Shown one piece after another: positions 5,928 through 7,118 of a stretch of DNA of 7,118 nt. The stretch comes from Spirochaeta sp. UBA2779 (GTDB lineage: Bacteria > Spirochaetota > Spirochaetia > DSM-2461), in the NCBI GenBank assembly GCA_002352375.1, contig DEIH01000083.1, forward strand, positions 9,108-16,225. Direction: 5' to 3'. The position numbers and the translations under genes were made by a program. The notes under the pieces were generated by a model, which had not been told where the DNA came from, did no database searches, and saw only the letters and a list, made by a program, of their open reading frames with translations. The number at the start of each line of letters is the position of its first letter. Within the stretch, counting starts at the first letter, position 1.

Positions 5928-7115
5928 TTAATCCGCTACTTCGGTCACACGACCGGATGCAACGGTACGACCGCCTTCACGAATGGCAAACCGAAGACCG
6001 GGATCCATTGCAATGGCGTGAATCAATTCAACTGTAATCTCGGTATTATCACCAGGCATTACCATCTGCTTATCTTCCGGAAGTGTCACCGTACCGGTGA
6101 TATCGGTAGTCCGGAAGTAAAACTGGGGACGATAGCCACTGAAGAAGGGGTTATGACGCCCACCCTCTTCTTTGGTAAGAACGTAAACTGCAGCTTTAAA
6201 CTTGGCATGTGGATGAATAGTACCGGGCTTGGCAAGAACCTGTCCGCGCTCAACAGCTTTCTTATCAATTCCGCGAAGAAGAGCACCGATGTTGTCACCA
6301 GCCTGTCCTTCATCAAGAAGCTTATTGAACATCTCAACACCGGTACAAACAGTTTTCTGCGTATCCTTAATCCCGATGATAGCCACTTCGTCACCAACAT
6401 GAAGAACACCACCCTCAATACGGCCGGTAACAACTGTACCACGCCCGGAAATTGAGAACACATCTTCAATAGGCATCAGAAAGGGCTTATCGAGAGCCCT
6501 TTCAGGAATCGGGAAGTAACTATCCATAGCCTCAAGAAGCTCAACAATACTTTTAGTTTTTTCCGCATCGTCGATATTAGTCATAGCCTGGAACGCACTG
6601 CCCATGATTATGGGTGTCTCGTCTCCAGGAAACCCATACTCATCAAGAAGCTCACGAACTTCCATTTCAACCAGTTCAACCAGTTCAGGGTCCGCAAGGT
6701 CCATTTTGTTCAAGTAAACGATCAACTTGGGTACGCCAACCTGACGTGCAAGCAGAATATGCTCACGAGTTTGAGGTTCCGGACCTGAGTCTGCAGCCAC
6801 AAGAAGAACTGCTCCGTCCATCTGAGCCGCACCGGTAATCATGTTCTTAATGTAGTCAGCATGACCCGGGCAGTCGACGTGAGCGTAATGACGGGCATCC
6901 GTTTCATACTCAACGTGACGTGTATTGATGGTGATACCGCGCTCTTTTTCTTCGGGAGCATTATCGATATCCTCGTAGCTCATCACTTTTCCGCCCATCT
7001 TGGCTGCACTATACATAGTAATAGCAGCAGTCAGGGTAGTCTTTCCGTGATCAACGTGGCCGATAGTACCGACATTAATATGCGGTTTCGTCCTCTGAAA
7101 TTTCTCCTTAGCCAT
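5928..7115 (-). CDS. tuf: Translation elongation factor Tu
   Basis: This gene encodes a 395-residue EF-Tu, the GTPase that carries aminoacyl-tRNA to the ribosomal A site. The G domain shows the P-loop GHVDHGKT (19-26), switch I with RGITI (59-63), DCPGH (81-85) with the catalytic His85, NKMD (136-139) and the G5 motif SAF (173-175). Domains 2 and 3 are complete, including ISGRGTVVTGRIE, GGRHNPFFSGYRPQFYFRTTDITG and the C-terminal FAIREGGRTVASGRVTEV. Gln125 and the Gln of GYRPQFYF, sites where kirromycin resistance arises in other species, are wild type. Arg66 in NTRHVEY replaces the Ser or Ala of many phyla and recalls spirochaete EF-Tu. Only three bases upstream of the ATG are in the window, so its ribosome-binding site and any promoter or preceding fusA are not visible. 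It is followed by the hairpin and rpsJ. Confidence 0.99.
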   Translation of the reverse strand: MAKEKFQRTKPHINVGTIGHVDHGKTTLTAAITMYSAAKMGGKVMSYEDIDNAPEEKERGITINTRHVEYETDARHYAHVDCPGHADYIKNMITGAAQMDGAVLLVAADSGPEPQTREHILLARQVGVPKLIVYLNKMDLADPELVELVEMEVRELLDEYGFPGDETPIIMGSAFQAMTNIDDAEKTKSIVELLEAMDSYFPIPERALDKPFLMPIEDVFSISGRGTVVTGRIEGGVLHVGDEVAIIGIKDTQKTVCTGVEMFNKLLDEGQAGDNIGALLRGIDKKAVERGQVLAKPGTIHPHAKFKAAVYVLTKEEGGRHNPFFSGYRPQFYFRTTDITGTVTLPEDKQMVMPGDNTEITVELIHAIAMDPGLRFAIREGGRTVASGRVTEVAD

Positions 7116-7118
7116 GAA

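Noticed and set aside
5438..5931. Two plus-strand open frames of about 150 codons opposite rplC, rpsJ and the intergenic gap
   Set aside because: Both run antisense across confident genes and the tuf–rpsJ hairpin, and neither translation resembles a known protein.
5923..5934. Small inverted repeat GGATT-AA-AATCC around the tuf stop codon
   Set aside because: Five base pairs with a two-base loop cannot form a stable hairpin, and half of it is fixed by the EF-Tu C-terminal codons.
1..7118. Search for an inserted or foreign gene, mobile element or CRISPR array within the cluster
   Set aside because: Every gene from tuf to rplX is in the standard order with gaps of at most 71 bases, so there is no room for an accessory insertion.

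Overview
This window is a stretch of the bacterial S10–spc ribosomal-protein gene cluster, and every gene lies on the minus strand. In transcription order (right to left) it holds tuf, rpsJ, rplC, rplD, rplW, rplB, rpsS, rplV, rpsC, rplP, rpmC, rpsQ, rplN, rplX and the first 45 codons of what is most likely rplE. There are fourteen complete genes and one cut by the left edge. There are no RNA genes, mobile elements, CRISPR arrays or foreign-looking genes, and the longest non-coding stretch is 71 bases.

The organism is a bacterium of moderate GC content. The tuf-then-rpsJ order, the EF-Tu switch I segment with Arg66 (NTRHVEY) and the general style of the proteins recall spirochaetes of the Treponema/Spirochaeta type. 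This assignment is inferred from remembered family sequences and was not tested by a search.

Region by region: 5928-7115 encodes EF-Tu, which delivers aminoacyl-tRNA to the ribosome. The 71-base gap 5857-5927 carries a stable hairpin just ahead of the rpsJ ribosome-binding site and is the only plausible control point seen inside the cluster. From 5856 down to 1316 lies a classic S10 operon (S10, L3, L4, L23, L2, S19, L22, S3, L16), continuing with L29 and S17 to 844. The spc-type genes follow (L14, L24, then the L5-like start). Gaps range from an 8-base overlap to 21 bases. Several junctions merge stop codon and Shine-Dalgarno sequence, and two use a TAATG stop/start overlap. This fits a single polycistronic message with coupled translation, giving matched amounts of large- and small-subunit proteins and EF-Tu.

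No undescribed biological system is evident. The points most worth a second look are the Lys/Ala-rich N-terminal extension on the L5-like gene, the hairpin between tuf and rpsJ, and the unusual excess of TAG stops fused to ribosome-binding sites.
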